39,145 nt of DNA. Source: CALGLS01 sp047626155 (GTDB lineage Bacteria; Bacteroidota; Bacteroidia; Chitinophagales; Saprospiraceae). The translations under genes were made by a program, and so were the position numbers. The stretch spans positions 1-39,145 of the forward strand of contig JBLHRR010000034.1 in NCBI GenBank assembly GCA_047626155.1, written 5' to 3'. Position 1 is the stretch's first letter. Each line of letters starts with the position of its first letter. This document shows, piece by piece, positions 25,411-34,911 of this stretch. The notes under the pieces were generated by a model. It did not search any database. It saw only the letters and a program-made list of their open reading frames with translations, and was not told the origin of the DNA.

Positions 25411-28400
25411 ATGTTTTGCAATTACTCTCTGTCTTCTCCTGGTATTCCTACTAATTGGAAAGACGTTCCAAAACTGACTATCCTCCTAATGCTTTTTAGC
25501 GCTTTGGCGCAACAGAGCTGGGGACAGACAACCATCCTTACTGACCCTGGAGCTACTTATGGTAATTCGGATGGCCCCACAGGCCCGGATGTTTATTCCG
25601 TGAATGTCTCTAACTGTACCTCCGTGAGCTTTTCTGTAGACTATAGCTTTTCTGATGATTTTGTGGGATCAGGGAACATGGAAACACCAGATGAGTGTAA
25701 TTTCTCTGGCTTTCCTTGCGCCGGAGATCCGACCAACCCTGGTGCAGGAGATTGTAACATGTGTTGGGATTTTTTATGGGTTGTTTTTAATATTGATGGC
25801 ACTAACGTCGGTGAAGATTTGATTGGTGACGTAGGAACAGCTGACATAGAACAATCCGGAACCATTGTCGGTAATAATTTTTGTACAAACGGAGCAACAA
25901 CTGCCGACATGACTATTGTCACTCAAACTTGGGCCAGTAGTGAATCCATTACATTCAATAATATTGCTATTGTTTGCTACGAGGCAGCTCCAAGTATAAC
26001 CACCAATGCTCCTTTTTGTGTCGGTTCTACTTTAACACTCGATGGAGATGCCACTGATCCTTCATCTGTCGTTTCCTGGATGTGGTCGAATAACGGTAGC
26101 GGTACCATTGCCAATCCCTCTGCTCAAAATACAACTGCTTCCAATCCTAGTAATGGGGAGACTTATACTTTAATCACAACCGATCCAAATGGTTGTACCG
26201 GAGAAGCTACAGAAACAGTTGGAGTTGTCTCTGCTCCTACGGCTACTATTTCCGCTAACCCCAGTTCTGCTTGTTCTGGTGCTACCGTTACCTTCACCTT
26301 TACCGGAACTCCAAACGCCATCGTTACTTATTTTGATGGCAGTAGTAACCAAACCGTAACACTCAATGGTGCCGGCATGGCAACAGTCAATACTACCGCA
26401 GGATCTTCTAACATTACTTATACATTAATAGATATTACTCTGGGAAGCTGCATGGCTACCTTAAGCGATTCAGCAACCGTAACCATTGCCCCTCCGCCTA
26501 CAGCGAACATTTCTGTCGCTCCAATGACTGCTTGCCAAAATACAGCCGTTAACTTTACATTCACTGGCACGCCAAATGCAACAGTCACCTATTTTGATGG
26601 CGCCAGTAACCAGACTGTTATATTAGATGGAAGCGGCAACGCATCTGTTCCTGATTTTACAGGTACTATTGATATCACTTATAGCCTAGTTAGTGTTAGC
26701 CTAAATGGATGTACTGGCCCTGCAAGTGGTTCTGCTACGGTAGTGGTTACCGCTAATCCAAGCGCAACTATTTCCGTTTCGCCCTCTAACGCCTGTCCGG
26801 GAGAGTTGGTAATTTTTACTTTTTCAGGGACACCGAATGCGATAATAACCTACAACGACGGATCTTCTAACAACGTCATTACATTAAGTCCTACAGGCTT
26901 CAGTACTATTACAGTTCCTTTGGGTTCTTCTGATTTAACATATAGTCTCTTAAGTGCAGAACTGAACAACTGTGTCGAGCCACTGGCCGATGCAGCAACT
27001 GTTTTTGTTTTACCGCCACCAACAGCGACCATCTCTGCAGTTCCGATGTTCGCTTGTGAGGGCGATCTAGTTACCTTTATATTTTCGGGAACGCCAAATG
27101 CAACGGTGACCTTTTTTAATGGCAGTTTCAACCAAAGCCTGGTTTTAGATGCTTCAGGTTTTAACTCCACGGGGACCATTGCCTTGAACTCGGATATTAC
27201 CTACACCTTGTTGGATGTGACACTCGGGGCTTGCTCGCAAAGCCTAAATGATCCTGTCACTGTGACGGTTACACCAAGTCCAACAGCTGGCATCTCTGTT
27301 AACCCTACTACAGCTTGCTCTGGTGAAATAGCTATATTTACTTTTATTGGAACACCGGATGCGACCGTCACTTATGATGATGGCTTTGGTAGCCAAATTG
27401 TCGTTTTAGATGGTACTGGATTCGCCGATGTTACGATCATTTTAGGAGCTGCTGACGTTACCTATATTTTATTGGATGTCTCTTTAAACGGTTGCTCACA
27501 ACCACTAGGAGATGCAGCGACCGTTATTATTTCTCCTGCGCCGTTTGCAAACATTTCGGTAAACCCTACTACGGCTTGTGAAAACGAAAATGTTGTTTTC
27601 ACTTTCACAGGAACCCCTAATGCCACCATTACTTATAATGACGGCATTAGTAACCAGGACATCATCTTAAATGCTTCCGGAATAGCGACAACAAACGCAA
27701 TAACAGGTTCATCCAACATGACATTTACATTAATTGCTGCTACACTAGGAAACTGTAGTGGGTCGCTCAATGAAAGTGTCACCGTAACGGTTATCCCTCC
27801 TCCTACAGCAACTATCTCAGTAGCACCGACAAGCGTCTGCGAAGGGGCATTGGTTACTTTCACTATTTCAGGGACACCCAATGCGGACGTAAGCTATACT
27901 GATCCGACAGGAAGCCAAACCATTACATTGGATGCTTCGGGCATATTCCAGACGACCATCCCTACATCAAGTATTTCTATTACCTATATTTTAACTGCGG
28001 CCAGCCTTAACAACTGTACAGCTGTCCTAAATGAATTTGCAACGGTTGATGTTACGCCGCTACCAAATGCCACTATTTCTGTGACACCCGCTACAGCCTG
28101 TGAAGGAGCCCCTGTAACTTTTACTTTCTCAGGAACTCCTAACTCGACCGTCACCTATGACAACGAAGTCACAAATACGACCATACTGCTTGATAATAAT
28201 GGCAGCGCGACTGTTACAATCACCGCCGGAAGCAATAACTTCACCTATAGTCTTATCAGTGTCGATTTTGCAAATTGCATCCAAACCCTTAATGATGCGG
28301 CGACTGTCAGCATCGCCCCTACCCCAACCGCTACGGTTTCTGTTACTCCAATTTCTGCCTGCGAAGAAGAAGAGGTCAATTTTACTTTTAGTGGTACGGC

Positions 28401-31400
28401 CAATGCAATTATTACTTACAATACAGGAGGCCCGGATCAAAACATTACACTGGATGGCAGTGGGATGGCAACACTTCCTCTTACTTTAGGAAACACCGAT
28501 ATCACTGTCACTTTAGTAAATGCATTGTTAGGGAATTGCGACAACGCCTTAACCAATAATGCTACAGCGATGGTGATCCCAATTCCTATCGCAAACCCAG
28601 CAAGTCTATCTGCCTGTGATGAGGGAACAGGACAAGCCTCCTTCGATTTAACAAGTATCAATGCTGCTATCGGAAGTGGAATCATTCAATGGTTTGACGC
28701 TATTCAGGCTCCTATTGGAAATCCAGCAAACTATAACTCAGGGCCGACAACTATCTTTGCTACCTTGACGGTAAATGGTTGTACCTCGGAACTCGTAGCC
28801 GTTTCCTTGACCCTTGACCCATTACCTGTTTTCAACAACCTTAGCGATGACTGTACCGCTTCTAACCTGGACTACGTGGTAAGCTTTGACATCAGTGGTG
28901 GCACAGCTCCCTATACAGTAACTGGTGGGACGGGGACTTTAACCGGGACACAATTTACTAGTGATCCGATTGCCATAGGAACAGCTTATAGCTTTTTCAT
29001 TACAGACGCCAATGACTGTGGGCCGGTGGAAGTCAGTGGCAACAACCTCGTTTGTGATTGCATCACCGATGCAGGAAATATGGACAACAATACTTTGAAT
29101 CCATGTGTAGGTGAAACCATTACTGCGACTCACGCTGCTGATGAGACATTAGATGGTGATGATATTTTACTTTTTGTTTTGCATGACAATGCGGGGAATA
29201 GTTTAGGTACCATCTTCGCCACCAACAGCAGTCCTGACTTTGACCTTTCTGCAATAGCTGGCTTGTTGCCAAATACCTTATACTATATTTCAGCAGTAGC
29301 TGCAAATGACAATGGAACAGGGACGGTAGATCAGACTGATCTTTGTTTATCCGTTAGTCAGGGGACACCGTTTATTATACATGAATTGCCAAATGCGAGT
29401 ATTCAACAGAATGCCTTTATTTGTCCTTTAGGTTGTACTTCTATTATGGTGACCTTAACAGGAACCCCTCCTTTTTCAGTTGACTATGAAATCAACCATC
29501 CAGTTACAGGGATACAAATGCTAACCGAGGTAACCAATGATGCTTTTTTCTTGGTAGACGTATGTGGAGACGATGCTATGAACACGACTATTACCGTTAC
29601 CTTAAATACGATCACTGATGCCTTTTGTGATAGAGTGATTCCACTGGACTTTTGTAGTATTGAAGTTGGAAACAATGATGCTACAGGAGAGGAAACACAT
29701 GATGGCTGTCAAGGTGATGGTTATTCTGTAGTGGTTAATAATATAATTTATAATGAAGCAACTCCAGATGGAACAGAATTAATCACGGCTTTTAATGGTT
29801 GTGATTCATTGGTGACCATTGATTTAAATTTCAGCGAAACCTTAACTGGAACAGAATCCTACGTAGGTTGCCAAGGAGACGGCTATAGTGTGGTCGTCAA
29901 TGGAGAAACTTACGATGAAGCAACTCCTTCCGGAATGGAAACAATAACCAGTAACAGCAGTTGCGATTCTATTGTTACGATAGACCTCTCTTTCCTTCCC
30001 GATCTTAGTGGAACCGAATCATACACAGGCTGTCTAAACGATGGCTACAGTGTAATCGTCAACGGAACAACTTACGACCAAGATACCCCGAACGGAATGG
30101 AAACGGTCACGAGCAGCATAGGTTGTGATTCTGTTATAACTATTATTCTGGTTTTCAACGATATTTTAACAGGAACGGAAGAATACTCTGGTTGCTCTGG
30201 TGATGGCTATAGTGTGGTCGTCAATGGAGAAACTTACAATGAAGCAACTCCTCTCGGAACAGAAACAATGACTAGTAGTAGTAGTAATTGTGATTCTATT
30301 GTTACAATAAACCTAAGCTACACTCTTCCCGTCAATGGAGAAGCCTTACACAATGGCTGTACTGGCGATGGTTATTCCATTACTTTAAATGGAAATTTAT
30401 ACAACGAAGCAATCCCTACGGGAACGGAAACCATTCCAAGTAGTACTGGGTGTGATTCTATAGTGACCATCAATTTGACTTACAACCAAGCCTTAACTGG
30501 TACTGAATCTCATAATGGCTGTACTGGAGATGGCTATTCCGTTACCGTAAATGGAACCATTTACAATGAAGGATTCCCTAATGGTATGGAAACGCTAATT
30601 GGAACTGGCGGTTGTGATTCTATCGTAACTATCACTTTGACTTTTGCAGACATTTTGATGGGCGAAGAAGGTTATATCGGTTGTGATGGCGATGGTTATT
30701 CCGTCACGGTGAATAACGTCATTTACAATCAAGGCAATCCAATCGGTACAGAGACATTACCAAGCAACGGCGGTTGTGATTCTATTGTTACCATTAATCT
30801 AGTTTACAATAATATTTTAACGGGTGAGGAGAACTACACCGGTTGTTCTGGCAATGGCTACACCATTTCGGTAAACGGTACGATCTATAACGAAAGTAAT
30901 TCTACCGGAACAGAAACGCTGAACAGCAGCTTGAATTGTGATTCCATTGTTAGCATCAATCTCGTTTTTAACGAAAGTTATATGCTTAGCAATAACTACA
31001 ATGGTTGTACTGATGATGGTTACAGCATTGTGGTAAACGGAACTACCTATAATCAACTAAACACAGATGGCACAGAAAACATGCTGACGGTTAATGGTTG
31101 TGATTCTATTGTTGTAATTGATTTAAGCTTCAGCGACTTGCTTACTGGAACGGAAAGTTACAATGGTTGCCAGAGTGATGGTTACGACGTTCTTGTAAAC
31201 GGAACACTATATAACGAAGGAAATAATAGCGGCGCGGAAACCCTGATGAGTAGTAATGGTTGCGACTCTCTAGTAATCATAGACCTAGTTTACGCACCCT
31301 CCACTTTTGGCGAGGAGATACATGACGGTTGTCTCGGTGATGGATACAGCGTATTGGTAAACGGAACACTTTACAACGAAGGAAATCCGATAGGAACAGA

Positions 31401-34050
31401 AACCATACTAAATGGTGTAGGTTGTGACTCTATTGTTAGCATCAACCTAGCATTCAATAGCTCTGTCTCTGGTGAAGAAACCTATAATGGTTGCAATGGC
31501 GACGGATACGAAGTAACGGTGAATGGGGCAGCATACAACGAAGGAAACCCTACAGGAATCGAAACATTGATCAGTGGCGGCGGTTGCGATTCTATTGTTA
31601 CTATAACACTGACCTTCAATAGTTTCTTGACAGGAGGTGAATTCTACACTGGCTGTGAAAATGATGGCTATGAAGTCATCGTTGGAGGAACTGCGTATAA
31701 TGAAGGAAATCAAAATGGAGTGGAAACGGTAGTCAGTAGCATTGGCTGCGACTCTATCGTCAGCATTGCACTAACATTCCTACCAGAACTAAGCGGAACA
31801 GAAAGCTATAACGGTTGTGAGAATGATGGATACGTGGTTTTGGTAAATGGCGTTGTGTACAACGAAGGAAACCCTGTGGGAACAGAGACGCTTACTGGTT
31901 CTACGGGCTGCGATTCTATTGTTATAATTAATCTGATGTTTAGTAATTCACTGGCAGGAACAGAACTCTACATGGGCTGTGAAAATGACGGATACTCCGT
32001 CATGGTCAATGGAACGCTTTATAACGAAGCCAATCCTACCGGTACCGAAATGCTGATCAGCAATAGTAACTGTGATTCTATTGTCATCATTAATCTGACT
32101 TACACCCCTAGTAGCAACGGAAACGAGAGCTACAACGGATGTATTGGCGATGGCTATGAAATAACGGTAAATGGAACAACATACAACGAAGGAAACTCAA
32201 GTGGCACAGAACTACTGAGCAATAACTTTGGTTGCGATTCTATTGTCACCATCAATCTTAACTTCAGCAATACGCTTAATGGAACGGAAAACTACATGGG
32301 TTGTAGTGGCGACGGTTATACCGTAATGGTCAACGGAACAATATACAACGAAGGCAATCCAAATGGTATGGAAACATTAGCAACGGCCACTTGTGATTCT
32401 ATTGTTATCATTAACTTAACTTTCAATGCAACAAGCACTGGCGACTTCGAACGAAATGGTTGTGAAGGTGATGGTTTTGAAATCACCATTGACGGAACAC
32501 TTTACAATGAAGCCAATCCTACGGGAACAGCGCTTTTAGCTGGTGCCAATTATCTGGGTTGTGATTCTATTGTTACTATAACCCTAAGCTTCTCCAACGT
32601 GTTTCCTTCCAACATCAATGAAACCCTTTGCGAGGACGAATTTCTGGTGATTAACGGAACGACTTACGATATAGGAAATCCAACAGGAACGGAAAATCTC
32701 CCCGGTGGTTCTTTCGCAGGCTGCGATAGTCTCATCAATGTTAACCTGGCTTTCTATCCTACCGTAACGGCTTCTCTCGATGCTACCGATTTCATCTGCC
32801 CAGGAGATTCGACCCTTATCACCTTTAACCTAGAAGGAGGCAACAGCTACAATGTTGTTTTTGACAATGGAGGAACGGTTCTTAATTTGATAAACATTGC
32901 AGATGGCCATACCATTATGGTCACCCCTAGCACAACGACGACTTACAGCATATTGGATGTTTCTGATCCGAGTATTCCTTGTACGCCTACTTTACAGAGT
33001 AATTCTGTGACTATTTCTTTTAGTAACATTACGGTGATTGCAACGGTACAAAGTGACTTTGATGGTTTTGGAATAAGCTGTAGTGGTAGCGCAGATGGTA
33101 GTACTTTGGCTACTGCTGAAAATGGTCAGGCTCCTTATGCTTACAGTTGGAATAATGGAACAAACGGAGAAACAACGGACAACTTAAACGCAGGCACCTA
33201 TATGGTTACAGCGACGGATGCCATAGGTTGTACCGCCGAGGCTACTATTACATTGACGGAGCCGACGCTGGTTCAAGTTTCGGGAATGGCTACTGCTCCG
33301 ACTTGTTTTGGGGATGCAGATGGCAGCATTATACTGGATACGATTTTTGGCGGAAACGGACCTTATGAATTTTCAATTGATGGACAATTCTTTGGCAGCA
33401 TTGATGCCTTTCCTTACACCATTCCTTTTGTAGAAAGTGGATTGCAAGAAGTTATAATCCAAGATGTAAATGATTGTGTCGTATCTTATAACACTACTGT
33501 CCCGGCACCATCGCTTAACTTTATCGATCTTGGAGGAGACCAAATCATTACGCTTGGAGAAAGCTATGAAATACCTACTGTTCCCAATTTTGACATAGAT
33601 ACTTTCTTCTGGTCTACTCTTGAATTCATGGATTGTAATACTTGTTTGAACCCGCTAGTAAATCCGTCGTATACTACGATGTACGCGATTCAGGCAGTGG
33701 ATGCTAATGGTTGTTCCGCTTTCAATGAAGTGACTATTTCTGTGGAAAAACCACGAGCTGTTTATATCCCGAATGCATTTAGTCCGAATGGAGATGCGAG
33801 TAACCAAAACTTTACGGTGTATGCCAATCGAGAGGAAGTGGTTCAGGTCAATTTCTTAAGAGTTTTTGATCGCTGGGGGGAGTTGGTTTTCCAAAATTCA
33901 GACTTCTCCGCGAATGATGAGCGAATTGGTTGGGATGGAAGTTTCAAAGGCGATGTTGTTCAGCCTGGGGTTTTCGTTTATGTAGCTGAAGTCCTTTTTG
34001 CGGATGGCATTTTGATTTTGTATAAGGGAGATTTGACGGTGGTTAAATAA
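25411..34050 (+). CDS. Giant repeat-built surface protein with type B T9SS C-terminal domain
   Basis: About 2879 residues from the ATG at 25411, chosen because a signal peptide follows (KLTILLMLFSALAQQSWGQ, cleaved near GQ/TT); a GTG at 25306 is the alternative. Order: a Cys-rich N-terminal domain and an Ig-like stretch (about 40-276); nine 87-residue repeats (277-1059); a spacer with further beta domains (1060-1424); nineteen repeats of about 54 residues (1425-2452); two SprB-like repeats (about 2540-2700, e.g. GTYMVTATDAIGCTAEATIT); and the gliding-motility-associated CHU_C/type B domain (2784-2879, VYIPNAFSPNGDASNQNF to KGDLTVVK). Expected to leave through the T9SS and stay on the surface as an adhesin or gliding filament like SprB. 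No enzyme motif is visible. It is the largest gene here and stands alone. Confidence 0.93.
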   Translation: MFCNYSLSSPGIPTNWKDVPKLTILLMLFSALAQQSWGQTTILTDPGATYGNSDGPTGPDVYSVNVSNCTSVSFSVDYSFSDDFVGSGNMETPDECNFSGFPCAGDPTNPGAGDCNMCWDFLWVVFNIDGTNVGEDLIGDVGTADIEQSGTIVGNNFCTNGATTADMTIVTQTWASSESITFNNIAIVCYEAAPSITTNAPFCVGSTLTLDGDATDPSSVVSWMWSNNGSGTIANPSAQNTTASNPSNGETYTLITTDPNGCTGEATETVGVVSAPTATISANPSSACSGATVTFTFTGTPNAIVTYFDGSSNQTVTLNGAGMATVNTTAGSSNITYTLIDITLGSCMATLSDSATVTIAPPPTANISVAPMTACQNTAVNFTFTGTPNATVTYFDGASNQTVILDGSGNASVPDFTGTIDITYSLVSVSLNGCTGPASGSATVVVTANPSATISVSPSNACPGELVIFTFSGTPNAIITYNDGSSNNVITLSPTGFSTITVPLGSSDLTYSLLSAELNNCVEPLADAATVFVLPPPTATISAVPMFACEGDLVTFIFSGTPNATVTFFNGSFNQSLVLDASGFNSTGTIALNSDITYTLLDVTLGACSQSLNDPVTVTVTPSPTAGISVNPTTACSGEIAIFTFIGTPDATVTYDDGFGSQIVVLDGTGFADVTIILGAADVTYILLDVSLNGCSQPLGDAATVIISPAPFANISVNPTTACENENVVFTFTGTPNATITYNDGISNQDIILNASGIATTNAITGSSNMTFTLIAATLGNCSGSLNESVTVTVIPPPTATISVAPTSVCEGALVTFTISGTPNADVSYTDPTGSQTITLDASGIFQTTIPTSSISITYILTAASLNNCTAVLNEFATVDVTPLPNATISVTPATACEGAPVTFTFSGTPNSTVTYDNEVTNTTILLDNNGSATVTITAGSNNFTYSLISVDFANCIQTLNDAATVSIAPTPTATVSVTPISACEEEEVNFTFSGTANAIITYNTGGPDQNITLDGSGMATLPLTLGNTDITVTLVNALLGNCDNALTNNATAMVIPIPIANPASLSACDEGTGQASFDLTSINAAIGSGIIQWFDAIQAPIGNPANYNSGPTTIFATLTVNGCTSELVAVSLTLDPLPVFNNLSDDCTASNLDYVVSFDISGGTAPYTVTGGTGTLTGTQFTSDPIAIGTAYSFFITDANDCGPVEVSGNNLVCDCITDAGNMDNNTLNPCVGETITATHAADETLDGDDILLFVLHDNAGNSLGTIFATNSSPDFDLSAIAGLLPNTLYYISAVAANDNGTGTVDQTDLCLSVSQGTPFIIHELPNASIQQNAFICPLGCTSIMVTLTGTPPFSVDYEINHPVTGIQMLTEVTNDAFFLVDVCGDDAMNTTITVTLNTITDAFCDRVIPLDFCSIEVGNNDATGEETHDGCQGDGYSVVVNNIIYNEATPDGTELITAFNGCDSLVTIDLNFSETLTGTESYVGCQGDGYSVVVNGETYDEATPSGMETITSNSSCDSIVTIDLSFLPDLSGTESYTGCLNDGYSVIVNGTTYDQDTPNGMETVTSSIGCDSVITIILVFNDILTGTEEYSGCSGDGYSVVVNGETYNEATPLGTETMTSSSSNCDSIVTINLSYTLPVNGEALHNGCTGDGYSITLNGNLYNEAIPTGTETIPSSTGCDSIVTINLTYNQALTGTESHNGCTGDGYSVTVNGTIYNEGFPNGMETLIGTGGCDSIVTITLTFADILMGEEGYIGCDGDGYSVTVNNVIYNQGNPIGTETLPSNGGCDSIVTINLVYNNILTGEENYTGCSGNGYTISVNGTIYNESNSTGTETLNSSLNCDSIVSINLVFNESYMLSNNYNGCTDDGYSIVVNGTTYNQLNTDGTENMLTVNGCDSIVVIDLSFSDLLTGTESYNGCQSDGYDVLVNGTLYNEGNNSGAETLMSSNGCDSLVIIDLVYAPSTFGEEIHDGCLGDGYSVLVNGTLYNEGNPIGTETILNGVGCDSIVSINLAFNSSVSGEETYNGCNGDGYEVTVNGAAYNEGNPTGIETLISGGGCDSIVTITLTFNSFLTGGEFYTGCENDGYEVIVGGTAYNEGNQNGVETVVSSIGCDSIVSIALTFLPELSGTESYNGCENDGYVVLVNGVVYNEGNPVGTETLTGSTGCDSIVIINLMFSNSLAGTELYMGCENDGYSVMVNGTLYNEANPTGTEMLISNSNCDSIVIINLTYTPSSNGNESYNGCIGDGYEITVNGTTYNEGNSSGTELLSNNFGCDSIVTINLNFSNTLNGTENYMGCSGDGYTVMVNGTIYNEGNPNGMETLATATCDSIVIINLTFNATSTGDFERNGCEGDGFEITIDGTLYNEANPTGTALLAGANYLGCDSIVTITLSFSNVFPSNINETLCEDEFLVINGTTYDIGNPTGTENLPGGSFAGCDSLINVNLAFYPTVTASLDATDFICPGDSTLITFNLEGGNSYNVVFDNGGTVLNLINIADGHTIMVTPSTTTTYSILDVSDPSIPCTPTLQSNSVTISFSNITVIATVQSDFDGFGISCSGSADGSTLATAENGQAPYAYSWNNGTNGETTDNLNAGTYMVTATDAIGCTAEATITLTEPTLVQVSGMATAPTCFGDADGSIILDTIFGGNGPYEFSIDGQFFGSIDAFPYTIPFVESGLQEVIIQDVNDCVVSYNTTVPAPSLNFIDLGGDQIITLGESYEIPTVPNFDIDTFFWSTLEFMDCNTCLNPLVNPSYTTMYAIQAVDANGCSAFNEVTISVEKPRAVYIPNAFSPNGDASNQNFTVYANREEVVQVNFLRVFDRWGELVFQNSDFSANDERIGWDGSFKGDVVQPGVFVYVAEVLFADGILILYKGDLTVVK
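26239..28587 (+). repeat. Nine in-frame 261-bp (87-aa) tandem repeats
   Basis: The 2349 bases divide exactly by 261, and the nine units align without an indel. Consensus features are TATISV.PTTACEG..VTFTF near the start, SGTPNATVTY.DG in the middle, and N.C...LN..ATV.V.PPP at the end. Cysteines sit at unit positions 12 and 71 in every copy, suggesting one disulfide per unit. Each is probably an Ig/PKD-like beta-sandwich. Confidence 0.9.
29683..32766 (+). repeat. Nineteen in-frame ~162-bp (54-aa) tandem repeats
   Basis: Eighteen good units (29683-32604) plus one degenerate unit (32605-32766). Most are exactly 54 residues; unit 4 has 55, unit 17 has 53 and unit 18 has 56. Consensus: TGTESY.GC.GDGYSV.VNG, then T.YNEGNPTGTETL, then GCDSIVTINLTF. 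Cysteines at about positions 9 and 40 are conserved. It is a variant of the GCDSVVTLNLTV-type repeats seen in other large Bacteroidota surface proteins. Confidence 0.92.
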
Positions 34051-34240
34051 TAAAAAGGTAAAAAAGAGAGTTAAGGAATGAAAATAAATAATTTCGGCAT
34101 CTTTACGTCCATTACCATTTCCTAGTTGATTTTAATGATAGTCATTAGAGTCAGAAAATGGCAGACAAGATTCTTGAGTTATTTCTTAATTATCACTTAA
34201 CAAAATGATTACATTTTCAAAACCAAAAAACAACCTACTT

Positions 34241-34756
34241 ATGAAAAACTCCCTTCTTCTCTTTTTCTTCTTAACCGGCTCTTTATTTTTAGACTCCGTT
34301 GTAGCACAAGATGGATACAAAACGGCTATTGGAGCTCGACTCGGATCACCGCTTTCTGCTTCTGCTAAATATTTTATCAGTGAGAAGGGAGCCATAGAAG
34401 CTTACGTTGGGACTACCTGGTGGTACAGTGGTTATAATTCAATATCCGTCAATGCCGCTTATCAAATTCATGAACCTCTAGAGATTGAAGATTTCGAGGG
34501 GCTTCGCTATTATTATGGATTTGGAGCGGGCGCTCAATTCTGGCGTTATAATTCTGATTTTATCGATCCTGGTTCTGATATATCTCTGAGTCTTTCAGGA
34601 TACATTGGTCTGGATTATTACTTCGATGATATGCCTCTGAATGTTTCTATTGACTGGCGCCCTACTCTTTTCCTCGGTTCCATTCTAAGTCCTTTTGGAG
34701 CTAGATATGGAAGTATCAGTGTTCGTTACATACTGGGGAGTGATAATAATTTTTAG
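34241..34756 (+). CDS. Small predicted outer-membrane beta-barrel protein
   Basis: 171 residues from the ATG at 34241, where a signal peptide starts (MKNSLLLFFFLTGSLFLDSV, cleaved after VAQ); the frame is open to 34205. Alternating strands (TAIGARLGSPLSASAKYFIS, GAIEAYVGTTWWY, YYYGFGAGAQFW, SLSLSGYIGLDYYF, YGSISVRYILG) resemble small 8-stranded OmpA/OmpX-like barrels. No function can be given. It lies about 190 bases after the giant surface protein gene and is closed by its own terminator. It could help the surface protein, but nothing beyond proximity says so. Confidence 0.7.
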   Translation: MKNSLLLFFFLTGSLFLDSVVAQDGYKTAIGARLGSPLSASAKYFISEKGAIEAYVGTTWWYSGYNSISVNAAYQIHEPLEIEDFEGLRYYYGFGAGAQFWRYNSDFIDPGSDISLSLSGYIGLDYYFDDMPLNVSIDWRPTLFLGSILSPFGARYGSISVRYILGSDNNF

Positions 34757-34803
34757 CATAATCGCTTAGCATAAGCCATCGTTGCAACAGTTGAAAGTCG
34801 CGT

Positions 34804-34847
34804 AAAAAGCGGAAAAGGAAATATGACTACCTTTTCCGCTTTTTTTT
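34804..34847 (+). terminator. Intrinsic terminator after the small barrel gene
   Basis: AAAAAGCGGAAAAGG (34804-34818) and CCTTTTCCGCTTTTT (34830-34844) form a perfect 15-bp stem, followed by further T residues. It isolates the sugar transporter gene from the upstream genes. Confidence 0.92.
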
Positions 34848-34911
34848 ATTGCAAAGCCTATCTGAAAACCAAGGTTTAGATTAACTTTAGGCAAACAAAC
34901 GAAACCAAACT

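Noticed and set aside
29683..32766. Regular spacing could suggest a CRISPR-like array
   Set aside because: The repeats are in frame, about 162 bp long, diverged and part of one long protein.
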